DNA from: Dietzia sp. JS16-p6b
GTDB lineage: Bacteria > Actinomycetota > Actinomycetes > Mycobacteriales > Mycobacteriaceae
Reading direction: 5' to 3'
Length of the DNA stretch: 64,000 nt
Assembly: GCF_003052165.1 (NCBI RefSeq)
Contig: NZ_CP024869.1
Location: 2,886,001-2,950,000 of the forward strand
The position numbers and the translations under genes were made by a program. Shown piece by piece: positions 55,375-64,000 of this stretch. How positions within the stretch are numbered: the first letter of the stretch is position 1; each line of letters opens with the position of its first letter. Below the pieces are notes generated by a model. That model was not told the origin of the DNA. It searched no databases and saw only the letters and a list, made by a program, of their open reading frames with translations.

Positions 55375-55488
55375 GTGGCGCGACGACGGCGAGCCGCGAT
55401 CGAATCCTCCATCGGCGAGAAGTTCGGCGAACTGGTCTACGAATCGCTGACCGAACACCACGCCCTGCTGCTCCGGCAGTACCACTAG
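55375..55488 (+). CDS. Possible short ORF, 37 residues
   Basis: A short frame (VARRRRAAIESSIGEKFGEL onwards) from GTG 55375, which follows an AGGA ribosome-like site by five bases. Basic N-terminus, acidic centre; no family. It may be the tail of a lost gene. The rest of 55204-55518 shows nothing else. Confidence 0.3.
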   Translation: MARRRRAAIESSIGEKFGELVYESLTEHHALLLRQYH

Positions 55489-55518
55489 GCGATCTGCGAT
55501 CTAGGGGAAGGACCACCG

Positions 55519-55780
55519 GTGGACGAGCACGGGGAGTTGATTGAACCCCGGAAGCGCGACCGAGGACCGGGCGTCTCGGAGCGCTAAGGACGAGGCAGAG
55601 GCCGAGAGGAAGCGGGAGATAGACGAGCTGAATCGCCGAATTCGCAAGCGGAGGCTGTGGCCCGGGCAAGTAATCCGACCGTCTCACTTCGAGGCCTTCA
55701 TCGTGGTGGCCGCGACGATGTACCTGCTGACGGCCTGGTTGCTCATCTCCCCCATGATCGTGGCGTTCTGGCCCCGGTAG
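55519..55780 (+). pseudogene. Small membrane protein gene, probably frameshifted
   Basis: A frame from GTG 55519 with a good AAGGACC ribosome site gives MDEHGELIEPRKRDRGPGVSER and stops at about 55585. The next frame continues as KDEAEAERKREIDELNRRIRKR, a charged helix, then one membrane span (AFIVVAATMYLLTAWLLISP) and stops at 55780. The second frame could instead start alone from TTG 55541. A one-base change near 55580 would join the two into about 86 residues. No family recognised; similar in layout to the small protein at 52283. Confidence 0.45.
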
Positions 55781-55854
55781 ACGCCGCTGCCCCGGATGTA
55801 ACCCCTGAACTGCGCCGACGCAGTGTGTCGTACCCAGGTGATCTAATCGAACAC

Positions 55855-57231
55855 ATGAGCGAGACGGTGAGTGGTGGGACGACGGGGACAGAGTTGGCGG
55901 TAGTACTCGCCTCGCTCGATCAACACCTGCAGCGCGACTGGACCGATACCCCGCCGCCCCAGCTGCACGCCGAACTCGTGGCGCTCGAGCAGATCCAACG
56001 CCGCATCCGCGCGACACAGGCCCGCGTCATGGCCGCCGCCCGCGCCACCAGCACTGCCCGCGAGATGGGCTTCATCAACGATCGCCAGATGCTCACCGGG
56101 GGGCTCAGGCTGGCACCCGGGGACGCCCGCGGACGACTCGACGACGCCGGTATCGCCGAGTCGGCGCGTATGCGCGCCAGCGCCTCCGGCGCCGTGTCCG
56201 CCGGTCAGCTCCGAGTCATCGGTAAGGCCTTGGACGCGCTGTCCGATGAGTGCGACGACGAGGTGCGCGATCGCCTGGAGCAGAAGTTAATCGAGGCTGC
56301 CGAGAAGTCCACCACCCGGCAGCTGCAGGACCACGCCCACCGGCTGCTCGACGCTCTCGACCCGGGCCGCACCGAACGCGATGCCGCAGAGCGAGCCCGC
56401 CGCAGATCCGTGACCTGCGGAGGCCAGGGACTGGACCTCATGGCCACCGCGAGCATGACCATGGACCCGCAGCTGGCGGCTCTCATGCGCGAAGTCCACG
56501 CCCGCTGGGGCCAACCCGGCCGGCTGTGGCCCGACCCCGATGCACCAGACACCCGCAGTGACGGCCAGCGGATGCATGACGCGATGGTTCACGCGCTGCA
56601 GCTGGCCCTGTCCGCCGACGCCCGCCGGACCGGGGCGCCCGCGGCGATCGTCGTGCGCGTCGACCTCGACCAACTCACCACACTGGCCGGCTGCGGGCAG
56701 AGCGACGGCGGCATCCGCATCCCGGTGCTGCAGGCCCTGTCCATGGCGCGCGGCAACCACTGGTTCCTGGCTCTGTGCGACCAGGAGATGGACCTCAAGC
56801 TCTACCGCAGCCGCAGAACCGCCTCCCGCTATCAACGGCTCGCCCTGTTCGCCGCATACGGAGGGTGCACCCACCCGGACTGCGACCAGGACGCCAGACA
56901 CTGCGAAGCACACCACAGCGCAGCGCCCTGGTCAGCCGGCGGGCTGACGAACATCGACCAACTCGCCCTGGCCAGCGGCGACTGCCACGCCATGATCCAC
57001 GCGACCGGCTGGAGGACGATCCCCGACCGCACCGCGCCTCAGGGAGTCCGATGGATCCCACCCTCCGGCACACCACGTGTCGCGGCACCACCACCGGCCA
57101 AGGCGGGACAGCAGCCGCTGGCACCCCTCGAAGCGCCGATTCTGCCGTTCGCGCTGCTCCGAGACCTCGACGACGGCATCCGCCGACGGTTCGGCGCCGC
57201 CGCTGATGGGGAGAGGGCGAAGGCCGCGTGA
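55855..57231 (+). CDS. HNH endonuclease, 13E12/DUF222 family
   Basis: 458 residues. The DUF222 helical region (about 20-330) is followed by the HNH-type nuclease with GGCTHPDCDQDARHCEAHHS (Zn-cysteines and histidines) and SAGGLTNIDQLALASGDCHA. These genes occur in many copies in mycobacteria, Gordonia, Dietzia and relatives, linked to the 13E12 repeat and thought to be mobile. The ATG at 55855 was chosen over the long upstream open frame, which covers another gene. Classical second H of the HH motif is changed to CHAMIH. Convergent with ccdA. Confidence 0.85.
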   Translation: MSETVSGGTTGTELAVVLASLDQHLQRDWTDTPPPQLHAELVALEQIQRRIRATQARVMAAARATSTAREMGFINDRQMLTGGLRLAPGDARGRLDDAGIAESARMRASASGAVSAGQLRVIGKALDALSDECDDEVRDRLEQKLIEAAEKSTTRQLQDHAHRLLDALDPGRTERDAAERARRRSVTCGGQGLDLMATASMTMDPQLAALMREVHARWGQPGRLWPDPDAPDTRSDGQRMHDAMVHALQLALSADARRTGAPAAIVVRVDLDQLTTLAGCGQSDGGIRIPVLQALSMARGNHWFLALCDQEMDLKLYRSRRTASRYQRLALFAAYGGCTHPDCDQDARHCEAHHSAAPWSAGGLTNIDQLALASGDCHAMIHATGWRTIPDRTAPQGVRWIPPSGTPRVAAPPPAKAGQQPLAPLEAPILPFALLRDLDDGIRRRFGAAADGERAKAA

Positions 57232-57254
57232 CCCCGGGGACTGTCAGTCGCCGT

Positions 57255-58115
57255 CTAGATGGGCAGGGTCGTATCCGAGATGGCGAAGTCGCGGAGCCAG
57301 TCGATGAACAGGGCCCACGCGCCGGAGAGCAGCAGCAGGCCCACGATGATGAGCATCACGCCACCGAACACCTGGATGGCGCGGGTGTGCCTCTGCAGCC
57401 ACCCGACGGTACGCATCGCCCAGGTCGAGCCGAAGGCCACCAACACGAACGGCAGACCGAGACCCAGGCAGTAGGCCACGATCAGCACGACGCCGCGCGC
57501 TGCGTCGACACCCGTCCCCGCGGCCACGGACAACGCCGCCGCCAGGGTCGGCCCCAGACACGGCGTCCAGCCCAGCGCGAAGACGGCACCCAACATCGGT
57601 GCGCCGACCCACGTCGAGAGAGACTTGGGCTGCATGCGCGTGTCCCGCTGCAGGGTCGGCACGAGGCCGATGAAGACCAGGCCCATGAGAATCGTCACCA
57701 CACCACCGAGACGCTGCAGCAGCTCCTGTTGCGGTGCCAGGTACTGCACGGTGCCCAACACCATGGCGCTGAGCGCCACGAACACCACGGTGAACCCGCC
57801 CACGAAGAGCAGCGACGCCATCACGACCCGCATGCGGGAGGCGCGACGAGTGCGGCGTTCGTCGACAGTCATCGTCGCCGTGGCGGCCCGCTGACGCTCG
57901 GCTGCGGCCACGGTGACCGGGGGACGCTCGGCGCCCACGACACTCGCCAGGTACGCGACGTACCCGGGTACCAGTGGGATCACACACGGCGAGGCGAAGG
58001 ACACGAGCCCCGCCAGCACACATGCGCCCAGCGCCAACAGGATCGGACCACTGGCCACGGTCTGCTGGAAGGTCTCCCCCACGCTCTGCGCGAGCAGGAT
58101 CGTCTCCGGGGTCAC
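57255..58115 (-). CDS. ccdA: Cytochrome c biogenesis protein CcdA
   Basis: 286 residues with six or seven membrane helices. The two redox cysteines are in FASPCVIPLVPGY (helix 1) and WTPCLGPTL (helix 4), both with conserved Pro. It moves reducing equivalents across the membrane to ResA. A 40-residue basic insertion (residues 70-105) lies in the first cytoplasmic loop. The start overlaps the resA stop by four bases (GTGA). Confidence 0.93.
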   Translation of the reverse strand: MTPETILLAQSVGETFQQTVASGPILLALGACVLAGLVSFASPCVIPLVPGYVAYLASVVGAERPPVTVAAAERQRAATATMTVDERRTRRASRMRVVMASLLFVGGFTVVFVALSAMVLGTVQYLAPQQELLQRLGGVVTILMGLVFIGLVPTLQRDTRMQPKSLSTWVGAPMLGAVFALGWTPCLGPTLAAALSVAAGTGVDAARGVVLIVAYCLGLGLPFVLVAFGSTWAMRTVGWLQRHTRAIQVFGGVMLIIVGLLLLSGAWALFIDWLRDFAISDTTLPI

Positions 58116-58723
58116 ACCGGCTCGACCTCCTCGGCCAGGATCGCCGAGACGGTGCCCCGCAGCTTGTCATCGGTGATCTCCGCCAGGTACACCGCCGCCA
58201 CCCGGTGCTGCTTGTCCAGGATGATCGTGGCCGGCACCACGGACGTCGGGAACCCGCGCAGTGCGGCCACAGCGGCGTTGCTGGGATCCCAGATGGAGGG
58301 GAACGTGATGCCGTTGTCCTCGACGAAGTCGACGGGCTTCTGGCGGTTGGGATCGCGGAGGTTGATACCGAACACGGTCGCGCCCTGGGGCTCGAACTCG
58401 TCCTGCAACCGCTGCAGGTCGTCGGACTCAGCGCGACACGGGCCGCACCACTGGCCCCACAGGTTCAGAATCACGACCTGCCCCTCGAAGTCCTCCTGGA
58501 CGTTGAGCGTGCGATCCGGGTCCAACAGGTCCGGACCGGTGAGCGTGGCGACGGGTCTGCGCTCGGACGGGGGATCGTAGTGGATCTCCAGCTGGCCGTC
58601 CGGGCTGACGAACTCGAACGTCTCCGGGCCCGTCACCACCGCGTCCGTGCTGGTCGCGCAAGCACCGGTGACGAGGGCGCCCGCCAGGAGCAGGGCGCCG
58701 AGTGCGGCCTTGGGGTGTCGCAT
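58112..58723 (-). CDS. resA: TlpA/ResA-family thioredoxin lipoprotein
   Basis: 203 residues. Lipobox GALVTGACATS gives a membrane-anchored protein, and the thioredoxin fold has the active-site WGQWCGPCRAE (about residue 92-102). It keeps apocytochrome c cysteines reduced at the outer face, taking electrons from CcdA. Overlaps ccdA by four bases and lies 3 bases after the phosphoglycerate mutase-like gene. Confidence 0.92.
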   Translation of the reverse strand: MRHPKAALGALLLAGALVTGACATSTDAVVTGPETFEFVSPDGQLEIHYDPPSERRPVATLTGPDLLDPDRTLNVQEDFEGQVVILNLWGQWCGPCRAESDDLQRLQDEFEPQGATVFGINLRDPNRQKPVDFVEDNGITFPSIWDPSNAAVAALRGFPTSVVPATIILDKQHRVAAVYLAEITDDKLRGTVSAILAEEVEPV

Positions 58724-58726
58724 GGA

Positions 58727-59668
58727 TCAGGCTCCCGTCTGCGACGGGTCAGACGCACCCGCCGGCTCGGAGTAGACGATCTCGCGCAGCGTGGTCCCCT
58801 CGAAGACCAGGGAGGTGATCGAGGCCAGAGAACACTGCCGCGAACGGGGGTCGTGCCACAGTCGACGGCCCTCGAGGAACCTCCGCGTGGTGTACACCGG
58901 CAGCTGGTGGCTCACCAGGACCGCCTCGTGTCCGCGGGCGGAGTCGAGCGTGGAGTACACGGCCCCGATCATCCGATGCGCGATCTGCAGGTACGGCTCG
59001 CCCCACGAGGGCCGCAGCGGGTTGACCAGGATCGGCCAGTACCGAGGGTTGCGCAGCGCACCATCCCGACCGCCGACCTTGTTGCCCTCGAAGCGGTTGT
59101 CGGCCTCGATGATGTCCGCGTCGATCCCCACCGGAAGGCCCAACGCCTCGGCCAGTGGGGCGGCGGTCTCCTGGGCGCGCTGCAGCGGCGAGGCGACGAC
59201 CGACACGATGTCGTGCCCCTGCCCGAGGGTGCGGGCCACGGTCTCGGCCTGACTCCGCCCCAGCTCGGAGAGCCGGAAACCCGGCAGGCGGCCATACAGC
59301 ACCCCGTCGGGGTTGTGGACCTCCCCGTGGCGGACCAGGTGGACGATGGTCTGCGTCTCGGTCCCGCGGGCAGACGAATCCCGATGTGTCGACGACGACG
59401 CCGAGAGCGGTTCACCCGGAGCGGAGATCGAGCCCGGCGCGGCCCCGTAGGCCTCGGCTCCCTCCTGCTGCTGCGGGACGGAGGTCTCCGCGGGGCGGGC
59501 ACCGGCCTCGGAAGCGTTCAGCGACGGCGGCGCCTCGGCGGGCGCGGGATGCTCCCCGCGGAGGGGGATCGGCAATGACGTGGGCCCCGTCGACGGGACG
59601 TCGAACACCCCGCGCAACCCCCGACCGCGCATGCCCTGACCGCGCTGCGCGCCACCGGCCCGGCTCAT
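58727..59668 (-). CDS. Histidine phosphatase (phosphoglycerate mutase family) with long N-terminal tail
   Basis: 313 residues. The catalytic domain starts only at about residue 105 ([14 protein letters not shown]) with the phosphohistidine, and has the second His in VLVSHQLP. The first 105 residues are disordered (Pro/Ala/Ser). The start overlaps the hemL stop (ATGA), which argues that the tail is real, though an internal start near residue 100 would yield the ~200-residue normal form. In mycobacteria a similar gene sits in the same place, function uncertain. Confidence 0.85.
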   Translation of the reverse strand: MSRAGGAQRGQGMRGRGLRGVFDVPSTGPTSLPIPLRGEHPAPAEAPPSLNASEAGARPAETSVPQQQEGAEAYGAAPGSISAPGEPLSASSSTHRDSSARGTETQTIVHLVRHGEVHNPDGVLYGRLPGFRLSELGRSQAETVARTLGQGHDIVSVVASPLQRAQETAAPLAEALGLPVGIDADIIEADNRFEGNKVGGRDGALRNPRYWPILVNPLRPSWGEPYLQIAHRMIGAVYSTLDSARGHEAVLVSHQLPVYTTRRFLEGRRLWHDPRSRQCSLASITSLVFEGTTLREIVYSEPAGASDPSQTGA

Positions 59669-61014
59669 CGCGTGGCCTCCGGGTCGGATGCCGCGGCCGC
59701 GGCCTCGGCGGCCACGGGCAGGGACTCGGAGATGTGCTGGAAGTCGTCGTCGGTGAGTGCGGTGGAGACGAACCAGGTCTCGAAGGCGCTGGGCGGGGCG
59801 TAGATGCCCCGATCCAGCAGGGTGTTGAAGAACGGTGCGTACCGGAACGTCTCAGCGGCCTTGGCCCCGGCGTAATCGCTGACCTGCTGGTCGGTGAAGA
59901 ACACGCTGAGCATCGTCCCAGCGCGCTGGATGGTGTGTGCGACCCCGGCTGCGTGCAGGGCATTGCCCAACAGCGCCCCGAGGCGATCCGCATTGGTCTG
60001 CAGCGTGTAGTAGCAGGCGTGGTCGGCCAGGCGCAGGGAGGCCAGGCCAGCCGCCACCGCGACCGGGTTCCCCGACAGCGTGCCCGCCTGGTACACCGGC
60101 CCGGCGGGGGCGAGCGAGGACATCACGTCGGCGCGGCCCCCGAACGCGGCGGCGGGCAGCCCGCCGGACATGACCTTGCCGAACGTGGTCAGGTCGCCGG
60201 CCACGCCGTCGATGCCCCACCAGCCACGTTCCCCGGCCCGGAAGCCGGTCATGACCTCGTCCATCACCAACAGCGCGCCGTTGTCCGAGCACAGGGTGCG
60301 CAGCTCCTCGTTGAAACCGGGCAGCGGCGGGACGGTACCCATGTTGCCGGCGGCGGCCTCGGTGATCACGCAGGCGATCTCGCTGCCGTGGGTGGCGAAC
60401 ACCACGCGGACCGCCTCGATGTCGTTGTACGGCAGCACGATCGTGTCGTGAGCGGTCGCTCCGGTCACACCGGGCGAGTCCGGCAGGGCGAACGTCGCGA
60501 GACCCGATCCGGCGTCGGCCAGCAGCGCGTCCACATGACCGTGGTAGCAGCCGGAGAACTTGACCACCTTGGACCGGCCGGTGAACCCGCGAGCAAGGCG
60601 CACCGCGCTCATGGTGGCCTCTGTGCCGGAGTTGACCAGGCGCACCTCCTCGACAGAGGTCCGACCCACGATCTCGCGCGCCAGCTCGATCTCGCCCTCG
60701 GTCGGGGTGCCGAAGCTCAGCCCGCGGGCGGCGGTCGACTGCACGGCGTCGACGATCGCGGGGTGGGCGTGGCCGTGGATCATCGGCCCCCACGAGCTCA
60801 CCAGGTCGATGTAGGTGTTGCCGTCGACGTCCGTCATGCGCGAACCCCGCGCTTCACGGATGAAGCGCGGGGTGCCGCCCACGGAGTTGAAGGCGCGGAC
60901 CGGGGAGTTGACCCCGCCGGGGATCAGCTCGCGGGCCTCGGCGAAGAGCTCGGCCGATCGGGTGGTGCCGGACAGGCCGGACGGGGTCGGGAAGGCATCG
61001 CTCGCAGACGTCAC
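59665..61014 (-). CDS. hemL: Glutamate-1-semialdehyde 2,1-aminomutase
   Basis: 449 residues, PLP-dependent. It converts glutamate-1-semialdehyde to 5-aminolevulinate, the second step of C5 heme synthesis. The PLP lysine lies in [16 protein letters not shown] (about residue 280), and [16 protein letters not shown] is the phosphate-binding helix. Starts the conserved heme/cytochrome c gene cluster. The final 15 residues are Ala-rich. Confidence 0.95.
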   Translation of the reverse strand: MTSASDAFPTPSGLSGTTRSAELFAEARELIPGGVNSPVRAFNSVGGTPRFIREARGSRMTDVDGNTYIDLVSSWGPMIHGHAHPAIVDAVQSTAARGLSFGTPTEGEIELAREIVGRTSVEEVRLVNSGTEATMSAVRLARGFTGRSKVVKFSGCYHGHVDALLADAGSGLATFALPDSPGVTGATAHDTIVLPYNDIEAVRVVFATHGSEIACVITEAAAGNMGTVPPLPGFNEELRTLCSDNGALLVMDEVMTGFRAGERGWWGIDGVAGDLTTFGKVMSGGLPAAAFGGRADVMSSLAPAGPVYQAGTLSGNPVAVAAGLASLRLADHACYYTLQTNADRLGALLGNALHAAGVAHTIQRAGTMLSVFFTDQQVSDYAGAKAAETFRYAPFFNTLLDRGIYAPPSAFETWFVSTALTDDDFQHISESLPVAAEAAAAASDPEATR

Positions 61015-61059
61015 CCGTCCAGTGTCTCAAAGACCGCTCCCGAGCACCCCCTCGCGGTG

Positions 61060-63021
61060 TCAGCCCTGCGGCGCGGCGGGCTGGGCGTGCGGCGCGAACA
61101 CCGCCTTGACGGCGGTCTCGACCTGTCCGGCCACGTCCTGGAGCGCCTTCTCGGCCTGCTCATGCAGGTCCTGCGGGGTGGGCAGCGGGCCCGGTGCCGG
61201 GATCACCGGAGCCGGCACCGCGGGCGCGGCGACGGGGGCGACCGGAGCGCCCACCGACCCCGCCACGGGGGCGGGTGCGGCGGCCGCACCGGCGTCGCGG
61301 TGGGTGCCGTACCAGTCGTCCGCACCGTCGACGGGGGCGGACATGCCCTGCTGGGCTGCGGCCGCACGCTCGGCCTGACCCCACCGGGGCAGCGGCTCCG
61401 GGGAGGGCTTTCCCTCGACGCGACCCGGGGTGGCGACGCCGGTCTCGAGGAACTCCATCACCACGGCGTCGACAGCCGCGTTACCGGTGCGGAAGGTGCC
61501 GTGATCACCGCCGCCGACGACGACCAGCGTCCCCCCGAGCGTCTCGACGACCCGGTGTGCGCCGGCGATCGGGGTGACGGCGTCCTTCTCCGAGTGCAGG
61601 ACGAGCGGCTTCTGGTCGAGGGCGTCACCGTTCGGCTGGATGGTGCGCGCGACCGGTGCCCAACCGACGCAGTCGTCGCCGGCGGCCTCGGCGGCCGCAC
61701 GGGTGGTGAGCCTGTTGCCACCCGTGTACCTGTCGGCCTTGGCCGCCATGACTCCCAGCTCGCTGGACGGCGAGGCGGTCTCGTTGCACGTGATGATCGC
61801 GTTCATCTCGATGTCGGTGCGGAAGACCGGCGAGCGGCTCTCCTGCGCGGCGACGATCCGGGCGGCCGTCGCCGGGTCGACCCGGGCGATGGTGCCGCCG
61901 TCGTTGTAGTACTTGAGCATGTGCGCGAGCATCGGCCACGCCTGCTCGGAGTAGGTCGCCCCCACCGTGGCGTCGTACAACCCGGTCGTGGCGTTGTTGG
62001 TCAGGCCCTGCAGCGCGAGGGCGCGTCCGAGACCCTCGGCGCGGGCCAGGGCGGGCGCGGTCCCGTTGAGGGTGTCCAGCGCGGGCCGCTCGAGCGCGGT
62101 GCCCCGCAGCTCGACGGGCAGGTCGCGGGTCTCGGCCGGCGGCGGGGTGAGGTTGGCGGGCCCCCCGACCTCCTGGTCGGTGACCCACTTCCAGGAGTAG
62201 AAGACCTTGCGGGGGGTGTCGCCGAGACCGTAGTAGTCGTCGCGCTCGGCGATCCAGGCGAAGATGTCGTTCAGGCGGCGCTCCTGGGCGAGCGCGCCCT
62301 GCTCGGCCTGCTGGGACCACCGCCAGTCGGGGTGCGTGTTGGAATCCAGCACCATGCGACCGGTGTTCTCGGGGAACAGGGTCGCGAAGTCGGTGCCGAT
62401 CGCGGTGCCGTAGGACACGCCCACGTAGTCGATCTCCGCGAGCCCGAGCGATTCGCGGACGGCGTTCATGTCGCGGGCCGCGTTCTCGGTGGTGAACGAG
62501 GCCATGTAGGCCGGATCGGTGCCGAAGCAGGCGTCATGCAGCGCGTTGGCGGAGGTGGGGCCGACAAAGGCGACGTCACAGGTCATCGGGTTGGAACCGT
62601 AGAGGCCCCGCGGCTGGACGGCCACGAGATCATGGTTCTCGTACAGGCCGGCCGGCGCGGTGCCGTCCAGGGGCGGACTCCAGAAGTTGAGCGCGTAGTT
62701 GCCGGGCCCCCCGGGGTTGCCGAACACGGCCGACCTGGCCTGCCCGGACGAGGCCTTGATCCGGGTCAGCGCGACCTCGGTCCTGGCGCCGTCGGGCTGG
62801 CTGTAGTCGACGGGGACCTCGACCGTCCCGCACTCGAGACCCGCCGGCATGTACTCGGCCTCGATCCCGAGCATCTCGGTACAGTCCTGCCACTTGACCG
62901 GGGCGGCGGCGGCCACTCCGGTACCAAGAAGTGCGATCGCCCCGACGACCGCGGTGGTGCCAACGAAAGTGCTAGACGGCTGCACCGATCCCCGATTCCA
63001 TGTTGTGTAGATGACTGCCAT
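61060..63021 (-). CDS. Secreted alpha/beta hydrolase (tripeptidyl aminopeptidase-like)
   Basis: Up to 653 residues. Signal peptide (TAVVGAIALLGTGVAAAAP) ends near residue 40. The alpha/beta fold holds the nucleophile in GVSYGTAIG (about residue 203), NPGGPGNYALN oxyanion motif, and catalytic Asp/His in the C-terminal TAP domain (LVLHSEKDAVTP, GGGDHGTF). It is the family of SCO-type tripeptidyl aminopeptidases. The final 120 residues are Ala/Pro-rich. Start: GTG 62985 would give a 28-residue signal and is perhaps better than 63021. Confidence 0.85.
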   Translation of the reverse strand: MAVIYTTWNRGSVQPSSTFVGTTAVVGAIALLGTGVAAAAPVKWQDCTEMLGIEAEYMPAGLECGTVEVPVDYSQPDGARTEVALTRIKASSGQARSAVFGNPGGPGNYALNFWSPPLDGTAPAGLYENHDLVAVQPRGLYGSNPMTCDVAFVGPTSANALHDACFGTDPAYMASFTTENAARDMNAVRESLGLAEIDYVGVSYGTAIGTDFATLFPENTGRMVLDSNTHPDWRWSQQAEQGALAQERRLNDIFAWIAERDDYYGLGDTPRKVFYSWKWVTDQEVGGPANLTPPPAETRDLPVELRGTALERPALDTLNGTAPALARAEGLGRALALQGLTNNATTGLYDATVGATYSEQAWPMLAHMLKYYNDGGTIARVDPATAARIVAAQESRSPVFRTDIEMNAIITCNETASPSSELGVMAAKADRYTGGNRLTTRAAAEAAGDDCVGWAPVARTIQPNGDALDQKPLVLHSEKDAVTPIAGAHRVVETLGGTLVVVGGGDHGTFRTGNAAVDAVVMEFLETGVATPGRVEGKPSPEPLPRWGQAERAAAAQQGMSAPVDGADDWYGTHRDAGAAAAPAPVAGSVGAPVAPVAAPAVPAPVIPAPGPLPTPQDLHEQAEKALQDVAGQVETAVKAVFAPHAQPAAPQG

Positions 63022-63198
63022 ACGAATCGGACGCCGCGACCACTCAAGTTCACGAGCGTCACAAGCGTCCGAACCGGTCCAAATGTAGCCTGTGGTCGAC
63101 CACGCGAAGCGCCAACCCGCACCGACTCAGGGAACCGTCATCCGATCGTTACAGCCGGTGCGTCCTGCGGGACGAAACCGCTGGCAGAAGTGGATATA

Positions 63199-63441
63199 TC
63201 ACCGTCTGTTCCGGTGTCCGCGCCCGAGGACCGCGAGTGTCGTCGACACCATCGAGAGCGCGGCCGACAGCGTCGCCGCCAGCAGCAGCCAGGGCTCGGT
63301 GTAGGTCCGCATGATCACTCCCTCGACCGGGGGGTCCACCACGGGCGGCCGCACGGCCACGAGGTCGCGCGACAGCCACCACAACACCACCGCCAGAGCC
63401 GCCGCGAGGACGGCGAGCGCGGCGTGGCGCCGGGCGGTCAC
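63199..63441 (-). CDS. Small two-helix membrane protein
   Basis: 80 residues with two membrane helices (about 8-26 and 47-68) and a periplasmic loop of about 20. No family recognised. Its start overlaps the stop of the DUF3093-like gene by four bases (ATGA), so they form an operon. The gap to the peptidase (63022-63198) shows no gene. Confidence 0.6.
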   Translation of the reverse strand: MTARRHAALAVLAAALAVVLWWLSRDLVAVRPPVVDPPVEGVIMRTYTEPWLLLAATLSAALSMVSTTLAVLGRGHRNRR

Positions 63442-63986
63442 GTCGGATCCGCGGCGCTGCCCGGACCGGCGCCCCCGGAGCCGGTGCCGACGGAGCGGAC
63501 CGCGTCGCGGAGGGCGGCGTGCAGGGCGACCGGATCACGGGTCCAGGCCCGCACTTCGGCACCGGTGTCCAGGCGCAGGCCCACGGAGCGCCGTCGGCGC
63601 GGGACCTCCCGCAGCTCCCCGAGCGTGCGGGCGGTCTCCCATGAGGCCTCGGGGCGGCCGTCACCGGGCAGCGGGAGCACCTCCTCCACGCGGGCCAGCT
63701 CGAGCTCCTCGGTTCCCTGGATGTACACGGTCGGGGTGAGTCGGACGCGACCGTGGACGCGGGTGGCGGCGATCATCACCCCGTGGCACATCGCCGAGGC
63801 GATCGCACAGACCGTGAGCATGAGCCAGTGGACGGGCGCACCGGTGACCAGTTCGAACGCCGCGGCGCCCGCGCAGAACAGTGGCGCGGCGAAGATCCAG
63901 GCCCAACTCCACCCGTCCTCGGCGTACAGGATGGGCCCCTCGGGTTCGGACCCCGGCCGTTCGGGTTCACTCGCCGGCACGCGCAC
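63438..63986 (-). CDS. DUF3093-family membrane protein
   Basis: 182 residues from GTG 63986, close to the window edge. Two membrane helices (about 30-75), then a cytoplasmic domain with RVHGRVRLTPTVYIQGTEEL, typical of DUF3093, an actinobacterial family of unknown function. Proline/Glu-rich N-terminus. The open frame may extend beyond the window, so the start is provisional. Confidence 0.7.
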   Translation of the reverse strand: MRVPASEPERPGSEPEGPILYAEDGWSWAWIFAAPLFCAGAAAFELVTGAPVHWLMLTVCAIASAMCHGVMIAATRVHGRVRLTPTVYIQGTEELELARVEEVLPLPGDGRPEASWETARTLGELREVPRRRRSVGLRLDTGAEVRAWTRDPVALHAALRDAVRSVGTGSGGAGPGSAADPT

Positions 63987-64000
63987 CGCCGCCGGTCGTG

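Overview
The window is GC-rich actinobacterial chromosome with gene-dense, ATGA-overlapping operons. The gene order hemL, phosphoglycerate mutase-like, resA, ccdA, then resB, ccsB is the cytochrome c biogenesis order known from Mycobacteriales. Ku, a POL-PE-LIG type LigD, DUF3558 lipoproteins, 13E12-type HNH proteins and many acyl-CoA genes fit the same order. A Dietzia- or Gordonia-like host is my best guess, from gene content only.

Layout. 165-7577 (minus): capsule/exopolysaccharide operon with Wzz-type tyrosine kinase, CapD-like dehydratase, a glycosyltransferase fused to a sulfotransferase, an undecaprenyl-phosphate sugar transferase and a Wzy-like polymerase. 8616-15688: acyl-CoA catabolic operon (two acyl-CoA dehydrogenases, enoyl-CoA hydratase, acyl-CoA ligase) facing an MHS transporter and a GntR regulator. 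15704-16723 Ku and 26584-29301 LigD form the NHEJ pair. 17588-21854: CitMHS transporter, AtuA-family protein and its ferredoxin-fold partner, with a divergent LysR. 21913-24483: amidase and LuxR regulator. 29543-37797: small membrane proteins, an SSS transporter, an acyl-CoA synthetase, an enoyl-CoA hydratase and a GAF-PucR regulator. 38061-40995: a SipW signal peptidase between two exported proteins. 41059-45077: a frameshifted XRE-cupin regulator, AzlCD, MarR and a membrane protein. 45238-47963 ccsB-resB and 57255-61014 ccdA-resA-gpm-hemL are two halves of one conserved cluster. 61060-63986: a secreted peptidase and small membrane proteins.

The outstanding feature is at 48268-49988. Between the two halves of the cytochrome c cluster lies a laboratory-type cassette: a short fragment of an IS30-family transposase gene bounded by EcoRI and BamHI sites, an expression-vector ribosome binding site at an NdeI site, a complete egfp gene, a HindIII site and the complete Tn5 nptII gene. 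Both flanks are broken native genes. On the left is the first 55 codons of an SDR oxidoreductase. On the right is the middle of an MprB-like histidine kinase fused in frame to the C-terminal part of a diaminopentanoate-dehydrogenase-like protein. The genome therefore comes from an engineered strain, or the assembly contains construct sequence, and the locus has suffered at least one deletion.

Beyond the cassette, 51255-57231 is an accessory segment with ESX-substrate-like proteins, a DUF3558 lipoprotein, short membrane proteins, tandem repeats and an HNH nuclease. I saw no rRNA, tRNA, CRISPR array, prophage or intact insertion sequence.
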